From positions 25,907-37,512 of the forward strand of contig DCHI01000062.1 of assembly GCA_002314795.1 (NCBI GenBank): a stretch of DNA of 11,606 nucleotides. The letters are read 5' to 3'. Numbering within the stretch: position 1 is the first letter of the stretch; every line of letters starts with the position of its first letter. Of the stretch, positions 1-7,166 are shown in pieces. The notes under the pieces were generated by a model. It did not search any database. It had not been told where the DNA came from and was given only the letters and a program-made list of their open reading frames with translations. Both the position numbers and the translations under genes were made by a program. The DNA comes from Bacteroidales bacterium UBA1756 (GTDB lineage Bacteria > Bacteroidota > Bacteroidia > Bacteroidales > WCHB1-69).

Positions 1-219
1 ATCGAAGCGCTTGTCAATCAGATCGAAACGTTTGTCTATTTGTTCAAATTTTTCAGCTATTTTTTTGAAGCAACTTTGCGTTTCAGAAACGAAGATATGA
101 AATTCGCAATAAAAATTCGTCCATTTCTTAAACACGAAGACAATAAAGATTATGGTAATAATCACTAAAAAAATAACAGGATAATTTTCAGCCAACCATA
201 TAAAGAATGCCTCTTTCAT
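1..219 (-). CDS. Small membrane-anchored protein, N-terminal part (truncated by window edge)
   Basis: This minus-strand frame starts with ATG at 219 and stays open for 73 codons to the window edge, so the 3' end is missing. I do not recognise a family. Residues 1-12 are a short polar start (MKEAFFIWLAEN). Residues 13-30 form one strongly hydrophobic transmembrane segment rich in Ile, Val and Phe, followed by KKW, which suggests an N-out/C-in signal anchor. From about residue 53 the chain becomes charged, and a heptad-like unit (FEQIDKR, then FDLIDKR) starts at residue 58, as in a coiled coil. Small proteins with one membrane helix and a coiled coil of this kind are common and functionally undefined. 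A Bacteroidota -7 box lies 63 bp upstream of the ATG. The reading frame and membrane segment are seen directly; the coiled coil is inferred. Confidence 0.6.
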   Translation of the reverse strand, partial: MKEAFFIWLAENYPVIFLVIITIIFIVFVFKKWTNFYCEFHIFVSETQSCFKKIAEKFEQIDKRFDLIDKRFD

Positions 220-281
220 ATTTTAACTATCTAATAAATATATAAATAAAAACAGCGCCTTATTTTTTCAATTCAGCGCTG

Positions 282-289
282 CAAAGATA
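282..289 (-). promoter_or_regulatory. Bacteroidota -7 promoter box for the small membrane protein
   Basis: Read on the minus strand this is TATCTTTG followed by C, which matches the Bacteroidota -7 consensus TAnnTTTG. It sits 62 bp upstream of the ATG at 219. I see no clear TTTG -33 box at the usual distance. A 6-bp inverted repeat (CAGCGC at 253-258 and GCGCTG at 276-281) falls just after the expected start site and could form a 5'-leader hairpin. The rest of the gap from 220 to 352 is A+T-rich, with a T8 run on the minus strand near 321-328 that might help termination after the upstream gene. Confidence 0.5.
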
Positions 290-352
290 CACCTTTTTCT
301 TTGGAAAATTTTATTCTGTTAAAAAAAAGTTATAAAATTATTTATATGATTA

Positions 353-715
353 TCAAAGTGTTTGACTTTTCTTTACAACCATTTCACATTTTTTGCAATC
401 GAAATCCAAGAAAAATTTGAAATTTCCTGTTTCCATCGTCCACGGTTCCGGTGAAGACGCAGCCGCGCCCTTACTCTTTTTACACATTCCCAATGAATAG
501 CGAATGCAGTGCTTACAACGCATCAATTCCGCATCAAATACCGGATTTGCTTCGTACGCCAATTCCACGTTTTCAATTCCGTGAGACCGATAAAACGCCA
601 CCGCCTTTTCGTTCAAAACATTTCCCAAGTATGTGAGCTTATCTACTGACAAACAATCAAATAGGTGCTTTGTCGGACGTATCACATCGGCAGTCGGACG
701 CACATAATTTTCCAT
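353..715 (-). CDS. C-terminal Cys-rich segment of the U32-family protein, separated by an in-frame TGA
   Basis: This 120-codon ORF is the missing tail of the U32 gene just upstream. It is in the same reading frame, with only the TGA at 752-754 and 12 sense codons between. Residues ~28-45 (TYLGNVLNEKAVAFYRSHGI) and the closing Cys motifs match what I recall of the C-terminal part of long U32 proteins. The visible motifs are CKHC, another Cys eight residues on (SLGMC), and CKKC near the end. Such Cys groups suggest a metal or Fe-S site. Joined through the stop position the protein would be about 614 residues, which is normal for Bacteroidota U32 proteins. The ATG at 715 has an AGGAA stretch at 722-726 with 6-nt spacing, so it could be translated by reinitiation. 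The ORF ends in TGA followed at once by TAA. It could be a separate subunit, a readthrough extension or a dead fragment. Confidence 0.75.
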   Translation of the reverse strand: MENYVRPTADVIRPTKHLFDCLSVDKLTYLGNVLNEKAVAFYRSHGIENVELAYEANPVFDAELMRCKHCIRYSLGMCKKSKGAAASSPEPWTMETGNFKFFLDFDCKKCEMVVKKSQTL

Positions 716-751
716 TCGGGTTTCCTGTAACGACTGAACTAATGTACGTCG

Positions 752-754
752 TCA
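752..754 (-). other. In-frame TGA interrupting the U32 gene
   Basis: The minus-strand codons read GAG TGA CGA CGT, and the frame then continues without a stop through 12 codons (RRTLVQSLQETR) into the 120-codon ORF at 715. Homology to the U32 family continues on both sides of the TGA, so one nucleotide substitution explains the break; no frameshift is needed. The base after the stop is C, known from bacterial termination studies as a weak context for UGA. The full-length genes elsewhere in the window have no internal TGA and use TGG for Trp, so genome-wide recoding of TGA is not supported. Confidence 0.85.
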
Positions 755-2197
755 CTCATTCACGACTGACGCAGGAAAAAAGTAGGGATTTGACAACTGA
801 ATAGCTACCGAACGTGCAACAAAAGGAGTCCCTCCTAATTTCGACAGATTCGTCTTCAGCATTTCAATCGCGGCGTTCCCCTTTTGTGACAACTCTTTCT
901 TATAGTCAAAAATGCGACTGACAGCATTTCCATCTTCATCTACCATTTTCAACTCAAAACCATCGGAAGATTCTGAAAACCAGATATCTACGCTCATTCG
1001 TCGTGAAGCAGAATTTCCTTGCAAGAGTTTGTTAAATTCTATATCAAAGTTACGATAGATCGGCATTCCAACCTGAAGCCCGGCCACCGATTCCAAAGTG
1101 GCGACATTATTTCCTTCCGACTTGTTAATGCGGAAACCGCACAACTCCCCGCTCGCGGCCAAAAAGCCCAAGCCATCCCCATTATGGAGTGCAATATCTG
1201 TATTGATTTTCAATACATTCCCGTTGATTGCAGCCACCTTTCCGACAAATTCCCCAATTGATTTGGGCGTATCTGGATTCACCATCACATTTTCCCTTTC
1301 AAATAAGAAATAGTCCGATTTCCCTCTGTTAAACGTTTTTTGAGGATTGGGAAGAAACGTCAAAGCGACTTTGCCCGAAGATGCCTTCTCGTAACGACTA
1401 TCTTTTTCCAACAAATCATCCAAAGTCCGTCGGTAAAAGCCAGTTACGTTTTTTACATAATCCATATTTTTGAGCCGGCCCTCAATTTTCAACGAGCAGA
1501 CTCCCGCATCAAGCAAATTGGCGAGGGAGGCCGAACGGTCCATATCTTTCAAGGAAAGGAGGTGACTCCGTTCACGGATTACCTTTCCATCGGCATCCTT
1601 CAACGTGTATGGCAGCCGGCAGAACTGGGCACACTCGCCGCGGTTCGCGCTTCGTCCGACACACGACTGGCTCATATAGCACTGTCCGCTGTAGCTCACA
1701 CACAAAGCCCCGTGGACGAACGCTTCCAACTCGACGGAAGTTTTCTGACGAATCTCCCGTATTTGTTCCAAAGACAATTCCCGAGCGAGAATAACCCGCT
1801 GAAAACCAGTTTTTTCCAAAAACAGTACTTTCTCCGGAGTGCGGTTATCCATCTGCGTACTTGCGTGCAACGCGATGGGAGGAATGGGCAACTGCAAAAT
1901 GCCCGTATCCTGAATGATAAGTGCGTCAACACCCGCTTCGTACAGTTGGAAAATCATCTTGCGGGCCATCTCCAACTCACTATCCTTCAATATGGTATTC
2001 AACGCGACGTGAACACGAGCACGATACAGATGAGCATAATGACACAATTTTTCAATTTCAGAAACCGCATTGCCCGCAGACGCACGCGCACTGAACATTG
2101 GCGCCCCTATATAAACGGCATCTGCCCCGTGATTGATAGCGGCCACCCCACACTCATAATCCTTGGCGGGAGCAAGCAACTCTATTTTTTGAGCCAT
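752..2197 (-). CDS. U32-family protein (collagenase-like / RlhA-TrhP-like RNA hydroxylase), N-terminal and catalytic part
   Basis: The protein begins MAQKIELLAPAKDYE, the usual opening of U32 proteins, and shows the family signature as EAFVHGALCVSYSGQC at residues 158-173. Cys166, Cys173, Cys189 and Cys193 match the four cysteines expected to bind an Fe-S cluster; Cys179 is additional. Characterised relatives in E. coli are RlhA, which hydroxylates 23S rRNA C2501, and TrhP, needed for 5-hydroxyuridine in tRNA. Others were first described as collagenases, so the substrate here is unknown. Residues after ~270 correspond to the DUF3656/collagenase-like middle region. The ORF ends at an in-frame TGA after FFPASVVNE, where homologues continue for ~130 residues, and the missing part is present in frame downstream. 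The catalytic core is intact. It is the last gene of a four-gene operon, starting 6 bp after the MORN-like gene. Confidence 0.85.
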   Translation of the reverse strand: MAQKIELLAPAKDYECGVAAINHGADAVYIGAPMFSARASAGNAVSEIEKLCHYAHLYRARVHVALNTILKDSELEMARKMIFQLYEAGVDALIIQDTGILQLPIPPIALHASTQMDNRTPEKVLFLEKTGFQRVILARELSLEQIREIRQKTSVELEAFVHGALCVSYSGQCYMSQSCVGRSANRGECAQFCRLPYTLKDADGKVIRERSHLLSLKDMDRSASLANLLDAGVCSLKIEGRLKNMDYVKNVTGFYRRTLDDLLEKDSRYEKASSGKVALTFLPNPQKTFNRGKSDYFLFERENVMVNPDTPKSIGEFVGKVAAINGNVLKINTDIALHNGDGLGFLAASGELCGFRINKSEGNNVATLESVAGLQVGMPIYRNFDIEFNKLLQGNSASRRMSVDIWFSESSDGFELKMVDEDGNAVSRIFDYKKELSQKGNAAIEMLKTNLSKLGGTPFVARSVAIQLSNPYFFPASVVNE

Positions 2198-2203
2198 TGA
2201 AAT

Positions 2204-3229
2204 CTATTCTTTGGGAATCTCCTTGTTAAACAACATTTTAATCTGCTTTGCCTGATCGCCTTCACAGATGACGGGCTCTTCCGTGGCCGGCTTGAGAATC
2301 ACTTCCACCGACGTCGCATCCAAAGGACGATACTTGACAATACTTGAGTACGCGACGGCATAACTGGGATTGATCAAACAGAAATCAACAAATTCGAGAA
2401 AAGAGATGGCCGTTTCAAACGTCTCGGTGCTCAAAAAAGTCTTTCCGTTTTTTATAAAAACCCTCGTCTGATTACCCTCCTTGTGAAAATAGGCAATCAA
2501 GTCCTGATTCACTTTCTGCGCCGTATTTCCCGCATAAAGATGCAGATAGGTCTTTTGCAAACGGGAATTGGCATATTCCTGCGTCTTTCTGATTTTTCCG
2601 TCCGCATCAAACGTTTCCCACGTCTTTATTTTCAAGCCGTTGTGATATATTCCTCTTATAAATATCTGTTCACCAGGATAATACGTTTCTGCAAGCCCAT
2701 TCATCTTTCCATCAATATAGTCTAGGCGCGTGCTGATTTTTCCGTCCGCGAAATAGGTACGCATCGTGCCATTCAACTTGTCATCCGCGTAGGTGCATTC
2801 CTCTAACAAAATGCCTGTCTGCGTGGAAAAAGTCTTCCATTCACCATCTTTTTTCCCGTTCTTATAGCCCTCCGTCTTGATGATTTTTCCAGAAGAAGCA
2901 TAGTAGTTCCAAACGCTATCTTTCTGTTGGTCAATGAAATTTCCTTCGGACGCTTTTTTCCCCTGTTCATCATACATCACGGTATGAACCTTGTGAACGC
3001 CCTGTATGAAACAGGTGGTACTTTTCAGTTTCCCATTGGAATAATAGTATTTAAATTCACCGACGGGAACATCATTGGCGAAAGTTCCCTCATAAAGGAG
3101 CACGCCTTTGTCGTCGTATTTTTTCCAAACGCCCTGCTTTTTTCCTTTACTATTATATTGATTGATAGGGTTTTGTCCCAACACGAAAGGGACAATTACC
3201 ATTAACAGAATAAAAAGTCTATATTTCAT
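2204..3229 (-). CDS. Secreted YwqK/MORN-like repeat protein
   Basis: The 341-aa product starts with a clear signal peptide: MKYR, a hydrophobic core to about residue 18, then a probable cleavage site near VLG/QN. There is no lipobox Cys, so a soluble periplasmic or outer-surface protein is likely. Residues ~22-230 hold about eight copies of a 20-25-residue unit with the pattern G-x-W/Y-x-x-Y/F followed by a turn such as DGK or NGK, ending in E-x-x-Y-x-N/D-G. Examples are KKQGVWKKYDDKG and KKDGEWKTF. This is the repeat of the 'toxin-antitoxin system YwqK family antitoxin' and MORN annotations, which in Bacteroidota rarely implies a real toxin partner. Residues ~231-341 form a non-repeat C-terminal region I do not recognise. 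The gene lies 6 bp after the acyltransferase and 6 bp before the U32 gene, so it is probably co-transcribed. The specific function is unknown. Confidence 0.8.
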   Translation of the reverse strand: MKYRLFILLMVIVPFVLGQNPINQYNSKGKKQGVWKKYDDKGVLLYEGTFANDVPVGEFKYYYSNGKLKSTTCFIQGVHKVHTVMYDEQGKKASEGNFIDQQKDSVWNYYASSGKIIKTEGYKNGKKDGEWKTFSTQTGILLEECTYADDKLNGTMRTYFADGKISTRLDYIDGKMNGLAETYYPGEQIFIRGIYHNGLKIKTWETFDADGKIRKTQEYANSRLQKTYLHLYAGNTAQKVNQDLIAYFHKEGNQTRVFIKNGKTFLSTETFETAISFLEFVDFCLINPSYAVAYSSIVKYRPLDATSVEVILKPATEEPVICEGDQAKQIKMLFNKEIPKE

Positions 3230-3235
3230 AAAATC

Positions 3236-3856
3236 TTATTTATTTTCTTGATACTCAGGATCTTTTGAAGAAAGCCATTTCGGCCACGCAAACGGTTTCT
3301 TATCTTCCAAATTAAATTGTCCACGATGGTAGCCGTACATTCCGTAGTAATTTTTTTCCAATTCGGCCAGGTCTTTTTCATAATCGCCTGTGGGATAGAA
3401 TGCAGGAAGGACACCGCCACGGCGAGTACGAAAATCGAGGTAGCCGGGAACGATGGGGACACCCGCTTCCATCGCAATAAAATAGAAGCCTTTTTTCCAA
3501 TTCGTATTCAACTTGCGAGTGCCTTCGGGAGAAATAAGAAAAGCACACTGTTCCTGCTCCTTGATGTAGTTGGCCGCGTAAATCGGGAATTTTTTAACGT
3601 GCTTACGGTCAATCGGCATTCCGCCGCACTTGCGGAGAAGAATGCTGAGCGGCCAGAAGAACGCCTCTTTCTTGATGAGTAATGTGGCCTTAAAACCCAT
3701 CACATTGATGCACATCGCACCGATGAGGAAATCGATATAACTGGTGTGAGGGGCAAACAAAAGCACGCACTTCTTGATTTCGGGTGGAATGTTTTCGCAA
3801 TCGGGACGTATGCCTATCAGTTTTAAAAAAAATTCATTAAACTTTCTCATTTTCAA
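3236..3856 (-). CDS. PlsC-type 1-acyl-sn-glycerol-3-phosphate acyltransferase-family protein
   Basis: The 206-aa product carries the glycerolipid acyltransferase motifs in order: the catalytic HX4D motif as H37-TSYI-D42, a substrate-binding GGMPIDR at 78-84, PEGTR at 110-114, and VPIVP at 133-137. Proteins of this family move an acyl chain onto lysophosphatidic acid or related lipids at the inner membrane. This member is short (PlsC is about 240 residues) and lacks a strong N-terminal transmembrane helix, so it resembles the compact Bacteroidota lysophospholipid/aminolipid acyltransferases. The exact acceptor cannot be told. It starts 4 bp after the LD-carboxypeptidase stop and ends 6 bp before the MORN-like gene, so it sits inside one operon with envelope-related neighbours. 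A second ATG at 3850 is an alternative start. Confidence 0.88.
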   Translation of the reverse strand: MKMRKFNEFFLKLIGIRPDCENIPPEIKKCVLLFAPHTSYIDFLIGAMCINVMGFKATLLIKKEAFFWPLSILLRKCGGMPIDRKHVKKFPIYAANYIKEQEQCAFLISPEGTRKLNTNWKKGFYFIAMEAGVPIVPGYLDFRTRRGGVLPAFYPTGDYEKDLAELEKNYYGMYGYHRGQFNLEDKKPFAWPKWLSSKDPEYQENK

Positions 3857-3860
3857 TATT

Positions 3861-4763
3861 TTAAATAAAAAGGAGAGAACTTTGACGATCCGAAACAGAA
3901 AGTTTCACTTCCGTGCCGAGACGGAGCGCCATATTATTTTCCAAGTGTCCGGATGGGAAATTGAAGCAAATAGGATAGTCATATTCGGCGCAGACCCGCG
4001 CGATGATTTCTTCTGCAGTTTGACCGAAAGGAATCGTATTGTCGTTCATATCAGACATTCCGCCGACCACAAGTCCCGCCAATCCGTCCAACTTTCCGGC
4101 ACGTTTCAAAGCCATCATCATTCGGTCAATGTGGTACAGATATTCGTCCAAATCTTCTATAAAAAGAATTTTTCCTTTTGTAGAAATATCTGATTTTGAA
4201 GCCAATAAAGAATAAAGAATGGAAAGATTTCCTCCGACGATGGTTCCAGACGCCTCCCCTTTTCGGTTCAACGGAAATTCCGGAACGGTATAGGCCAGCG
4301 TTTTTCCCGTGAGTGCCCGAATCATCGACGTGTTGTTCGGGCTGTAAAAATCCTCCGAATGGATATTGATGGGCATCGTGCAATGGAGGGTTGAAAAGCC
4401 GAGCGTCTGCAAATGAGAATGGAAAACGGTAACATCGCTGTACCCGCAAATCCATTTTGGATTTTTAGAAAATGCGGAGAAATCCAGACGGTCGATGATA
4501 CGGACGGAGCCGTAACCGCCACGGGCACAAATAATTGCCTTGATGTCGGTATTATCCAAAAAATCCTGGAAGTCGGAGGCACGTTGCTCGTCGGTGCCGG
4601 CGAACTGGTTGTCTTTGGCAAAGATATTTTTTCCGAGAGCCACTCGAAGTCCGTGGGCTTCCAAAAATTCGATGGCGGGCTTTAGCTCCTGTGCAGAGAT
4701 TTTGCGGGCGGGGGCAACGATGCCGACGCAGTCACCGGGTTGTAGAAAGGGAGGATTCATCAT
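3861..4763 (-). CDS. ldcA: LD-carboxypeptidase (peptidase family S66)
   Basis: The 300-aa product matches muramoyltetrapeptide LD-carboxypeptidase, which removes the terminal D-Ala from the tetrapeptide of recycled murein. The N-terminus reads FLQPGDCVGIVAPARKIS, typical of S66. The catalytic triad can be placed as Ser109 in GYSD, Glu203 in FIEDLDE and His273 in PSGH. The ARGGYG loop (80-85) and the GGNLS stretch (177-181) are also family features. The ATG pair at 4763/4760 was chosen as the start. A longer frame opens at 4880, but it would run through the promoter box at 4801-4808 and add 39 residues unlike the family. The cytosolic form is expected, since no signal peptide is visible. It is the first gene of the operon that continues with the acyltransferase 4 bp later. 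Microcin C resistance proteins (MccF) share this fold, but the position and sequence favour a housekeeping role. Confidence 0.9.
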   Translation of the reverse strand: MMNPPFLQPGDCVGIVAPARKISAQELKPAIEFLEAHGLRVALGKNIFAKDNQFAGTDEQRASDFQDFLDNTDIKAIICARGGYGSVRIIDRLDFSAFSKNPKWICGYSDVTVFHSHLQTLGFSTLHCTMPINIHSEDFYSPNNTSMIRALTGKTLAYTVPEFPLNRKGEASGTIVGGNLSILYSLLASKSDISTKGKILFIEDLDEYLYHIDRMMMALKRAGKLDGLAGLVVGGMSDMNDNTIPFGQTAEEIIARVCAEYDYPICFNFPSGHLENNMALRLGTEVKLSVSDRQSSLLFI

Positions 4764-4800
4764 ACGAAATACAGTGGCAGAATGTGCCGTAAACGAAGCG

Positions 4801-4808
4801 CAAAAGTA
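4801..4808 (-). promoter_or_regulatory. Bacteroidota -7 box for the ldcA operon
   Basis: On the minus strand this reads TACTTTTG followed by CGC, a perfect TAnnTTTG. It lies 37 bp upstream of the ldcA ATG at 4763. No clear -33 TTTG is visible at 19-21 nt. It would drive ldcA, the acyltransferase, the MORN-like gene and U32, since no comparable element separates those genes. Confidence 0.6.
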
Positions 4809-4883
4809 CACAAAATATCGGAAACAGGGCGCCGCGATTTTGCGGGAGTTCGCCACTACATTACAAGTATGGGAAAGCAAAAA

Positions 4884-4898
4884 AAGTCGTACTTTTGC
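4884..4898 (+). promoter_or_regulatory. yicC promoter: -7 box within a 15-nt sequence shared with rpoD
   Basis: The stretch AAGTCGTACTTTTGC contains the -7 box TACTTTTG at 4890-4897, placed 33 bp before the yicC ATG at 4931. The same 15 nucleotides occur at the rpoD promoter (9687-9701). No convincing TTTG lies 19-21 nt upstream. The promoter is divergent from that of the ldcA operon, with about 80 bp between the two -7 boxes. Confidence 0.6.
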
Positions 4899-4930
4899 GG
4901 CCTATTTTTCAAACTAAAATTTGGAGTTTT

Positions 4931-5803
4931 ATGATGAAATCAATGACTGGCTTCGGCAAGGTTTCCTTCAATGCGTTTTCGAAGAATATCGTAGTGGAAA
5001 TCAGAACGTTAAATAGCAAACAGTTAGATTTAAACACACGCATTGCGCCACTTTTCAGAGACAAGGAGAACGAGATGCGTGCCTTGATTGCACAGAAGTT
5101 GGAGCGCGGGAAAGTAGATTTTTCCATCTACATTGAAAAGAACGAAGCCCCCTCCATTTGCATCAACAAGGAGCTGGCTGCCGCATACTTCAACGAGTTG
5201 ACATCGCTTTCAAAAGAGGTAGGAAATCCGGTTGCAAGTGACATTTTCTCACAGATGCTTCGGATGCCCGACGTGGTGACGACGCCGCGCGAAGATCTTC
5301 CGGAAGAACTTTGGAAGATGGCTTATCAGGCGATTTCGGAAGCGTGCGACAAAACCGACAGTTTCCGCTCCGGCGAAGGTGCCGTTCTCGCCGCCGATTT
5401 TGAAAAACGAGTCAAACTTATTGACGCGATGATTGACGAAATAACCCCCTACGAACAAGAACGAATCGTCAATCAACGAGCCAAATTTGAAAAATCGCTC
5501 GAAGACCTTCGTATGAAAGGCCAGTACGATGCCAATCGTATGGAACAGGAGATGATTTTCTACATTGAAAAATTAGACATCACCGAAGAAAAAGTCCGTC
5601 TGCACAAGCATTGCAACTACTTCTTGGAGACGATGAACGAGCCCGAATCCAAAGGAAAAAAATTGGGGTTCATCGTGCAGGAGATGGGCCGCGAAGTCAA
5701 CACAATCGGTTCGAAAGCGTGCGACTTCAACATCCAGCAGATTGTCGTCAGAATGAAAGACGAAGTCGAAAAGATGAAGGAACAGATTGCCAACATTCTT
5801 TAG
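4931..5803 (+). CDS. yicC: YicC-family endoribonuclease
   Basis: The 290-aa product starts MMKSMTGFGKVSF, the family hallmark, and ends with the DUF1732 region: EEKVRLHKH, then GKKLGFIVQEMGREVNTIGSKA split over residues ~242-263, and a helical tail rich in Lys and Glu. E. coli YicC (287 residues) is an RNase that promotes decay of the small RNA RyhB; the Bacillus homologue is YloC. The start was set at 4931 because of a GGAG at 4923-4926 and because the frame's earlier ATG at 4895 lies inside the promoter box. The ATG at 4934 is an equally good start by spacing. In many genomes a guanylate kinase gene follows yicC; here der follows after 47 bp instead. The protein is cytosolic and full length, with no oddity in motif order. 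Confidence 0.9.
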   Translation: MMKSMTGFGKVSFNAFSKNIVVEIRTLNSKQLDLNTRIAPLFRDKENEMRALIAQKLERGKVDFSIYIEKNEAPSICINKELAAAYFNELTSLSKEVGNPVASDIFSQMLRMPDVVTTPREDLPEELWKMAYQAISEACDKTDSFRSGEGAVLAADFEKRVKLIDAMIDEITPYEQERIVNQRAKFEKSLEDLRMKGQYDANRMEQEMIFYIEKLDITEEKVRLHKHCNYFLETMNEPESKGKKLGFIVQEMGREVNTIGSKACDFNIQQIVVRMKDEVEKMKEQIANIL

Positions 5804-5838
5804 CAATCTTTTCAAAATATTTTTATTAATCAAAAAAG

Positions 5839-5845
5839 AAAGGAG
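5839..5845 (+). promoter_or_regulatory. Strong Shine-Dalgarno site for der
   Basis: AAAGGAG lies 5 nt before the der ATG and is complementary to the 16S anti-SD. Such a full SD is unusual for Bacteroidota, whose genes mostly rely on A-rich leaders; no other gene in this window has one as good. It fixes the start at 5851. Confidence 0.6.
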
Positions 5846-5850
5846 ACACG

Positions 5851-7155
5851 ATGGGAAACATTTTATCGTTGGTCGGGAGACCGAACGTAGGGAAATCAAC
5901 ATTATTTAATCGACTGACGCAGACACGCGAGGCCATCGTGGATTCTATAGCGGGTGTTACACGCGACCGCAATTACGGAAAATCGGACTGGTGCGGTTAC
6001 GAATTTTCTGTCATTGACACAGGAGGTTACGTGGTTGGCTCCACCGACATTTTCGAAGCCGAAATCCGCAAGCAGGCCGCATTGGCCATCGAAGAGTCCG
6101 ATGTCATCGTGCTGGTGGTCGATGGTCGCGAAGGACTTTCGCCGTTGGACGAAGAGATAGCTTCCATTTTGCGCCGTTCGAAAAAACCTTTCTACCTCGC
6201 CGTCAACAAAATCGACAGTCCGTCCAACTATTTCGACTACGCCGAATTTTATGCATTGGGCGTAGATGAGATTTTCCCCATTTCCGCCGTCTCGGGTGGC
6301 GGCACCGGTGAATTGTTAGACGCTGTCGTCAAGCATTTTAGCAAAGAAGAAGACCACGTCATTGACGAACTCCCCAAGATTACGGTCGTTGGCAAACCGA
6401 ACGTCGGAAAATCCTCCATCATCAATGCCTTTATCGGAGAAGACCGCCACATTGTCACCCCGTTGGCCGGCACAACCCGCGACTCGATTTTCACACGCTA
6501 CACCGGTTTCGGATTTGACTTCTATCTTGTTGATACGGCGGGACTTCGTAAAAAGAAAAAAGTGGAAGAGAACCTTGAGTTCTACTCCGTAATGCGCGCC
6601 ATCCGTGCCATTGAAAACAGCGACGTCTGCATTCTGATGTGCGACGCTTCCACGGGATTTGACGCCCAAGACCTCAACATTTTCAGTCTTGTCGCCCGCA
6701 ACAAAAAAGGGTTGGTCGTCGTGATGAACAAGTGGGACCTTATCGAAAAAGACAACAAGACGCACAAGGAATACGAAGAACTCGTCAGAAAGCGCATCGA
6801 GCCGTTTGACGACGTGCCCATCATTTTCACTTCCGTCATCAACAAACAACGAATTTACAAAGTCGTTGAAACGGCCATTCAGGTACACAAGAACAGACAA
6901 CGTCGCATTTCGACTTCCGAATTGAACGACTACCTTCTTCCTCTGATTCAAGTCACCCCGCCGCCCATCAATCGCGACAAGGTCATCCGTATCAAATTCG
7001 TGACGCAATTGCCAACGGCAACACCATCGTTCGCATTCTTCTGCAATCTTCCACAATATGTAAAAGATTCATACAAAAGATATTTGGAGAACCGAATCCG
7101 CGAAAAATGGGATTTCCACGGTGTTCCGATTGAAATTTATTTCAGACAAAAGTAA
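5851..7155 (+). CDS. der: Ribosome biogenesis GTPase Der (EngA)
   Basis: The 434-aa protein has the double GTPase layout unique to Der. The first domain shows G1 GRPNVGKS (9-16), G3 DTGG (56-59) and G4 NKID (119-122). The second shows G1 GKPNVGKS (181-188), G3 DTAG (228-231) followed by LRKKKKV, and G4 NKWD (293-296). A C-terminal KH-like domain (~350-434) ends in the usual form HGVPIEIYFRQK. Der is an essential GTPase for maturation of the 50S ribosomal subunit. The start is supported by an SD at 5839-5845 and by the family's N-terminus. It lies 47 bp after yicC with no terminator visible between them, so it may be partly co-transcribed. It converges with the AAA ATPase gene, whose stop is 11 bp beyond. 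Confidence 0.97.
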   Translation: MGNILSLVGRPNVGKSTLFNRLTQTREAIVDSIAGVTRDRNYGKSDWCGYEFSVIDTGGYVVGSTDIFEAEIRKQAALAIEESDVIVLVVDGREGLSPLDEEIASILRRSKKPFYLAVNKIDSPSNYFDYAEFYALGVDEIFPISAVSGGGTGELLDAVVKHFSKEEDHVIDELPKITVVGKPNVGKSSIINAFIGEDRHIVTPLAGTTRDSIFTRYTGFGFDFYLVDTAGLRKKKKVEENLEFYSVMRAIRAIENSDVCILMCDASTGFDAQDLNIFSLVARNKKGLVVVMNKWDLIEKDNKTHKEYEELVRKRIEPFDDVPIIFTSVINKQRIYKVVETAIQVHKNRQRRISTSELNDYLLPLIQVTPPPINRDKVIRIKFVTQLPTATPSFAFFCNLPQYVKDSYKRYLENRIREKWDFHGVPIEIYFRQK

Positions 7156-7166
7156 AAAACAACCGG

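Noticed and set aside
752..754. Genome-wide reassignment of TGA to a sense codon
   Set aside because: The full-length genes elsewhere in the window have no internal TGA and use TGG for tryptophan. Only the U32 gene is affected.
1340..2200. Open frame of 286 codons on the plus strand
   Set aside because: It is antisense to the U32 gene, which has clear family motifs. Its own translation has no recognisable domain.
2204..3229. Toxin-antitoxin module suggested by the YwqK-like repeat
   Set aside because: The protein has a signal peptide and sits in an envelope/RNA-enzyme operon with no toxin gene beside it.
4764..4880. Upstream extension of ldcA to an ATG at 4880
   Set aside because: It would translate through the TACTTTTG promoter box at 4801-4808 and add 39 residues not seen in the family.
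4895..4930. Earlier ATG at 4895 for yicC
   Set aside because: It lies inside the -7 box, upstream of the expected transcript start. The family begins at MMKSMTGFG.
6316..7056. Open frame of 246 codons on the minus strand
   Set aside because: It lies opposite der, whose GTPase motifs are unambiguous. Its composition (Val, Asp and Phe runs) is typical of an antisense shadow.
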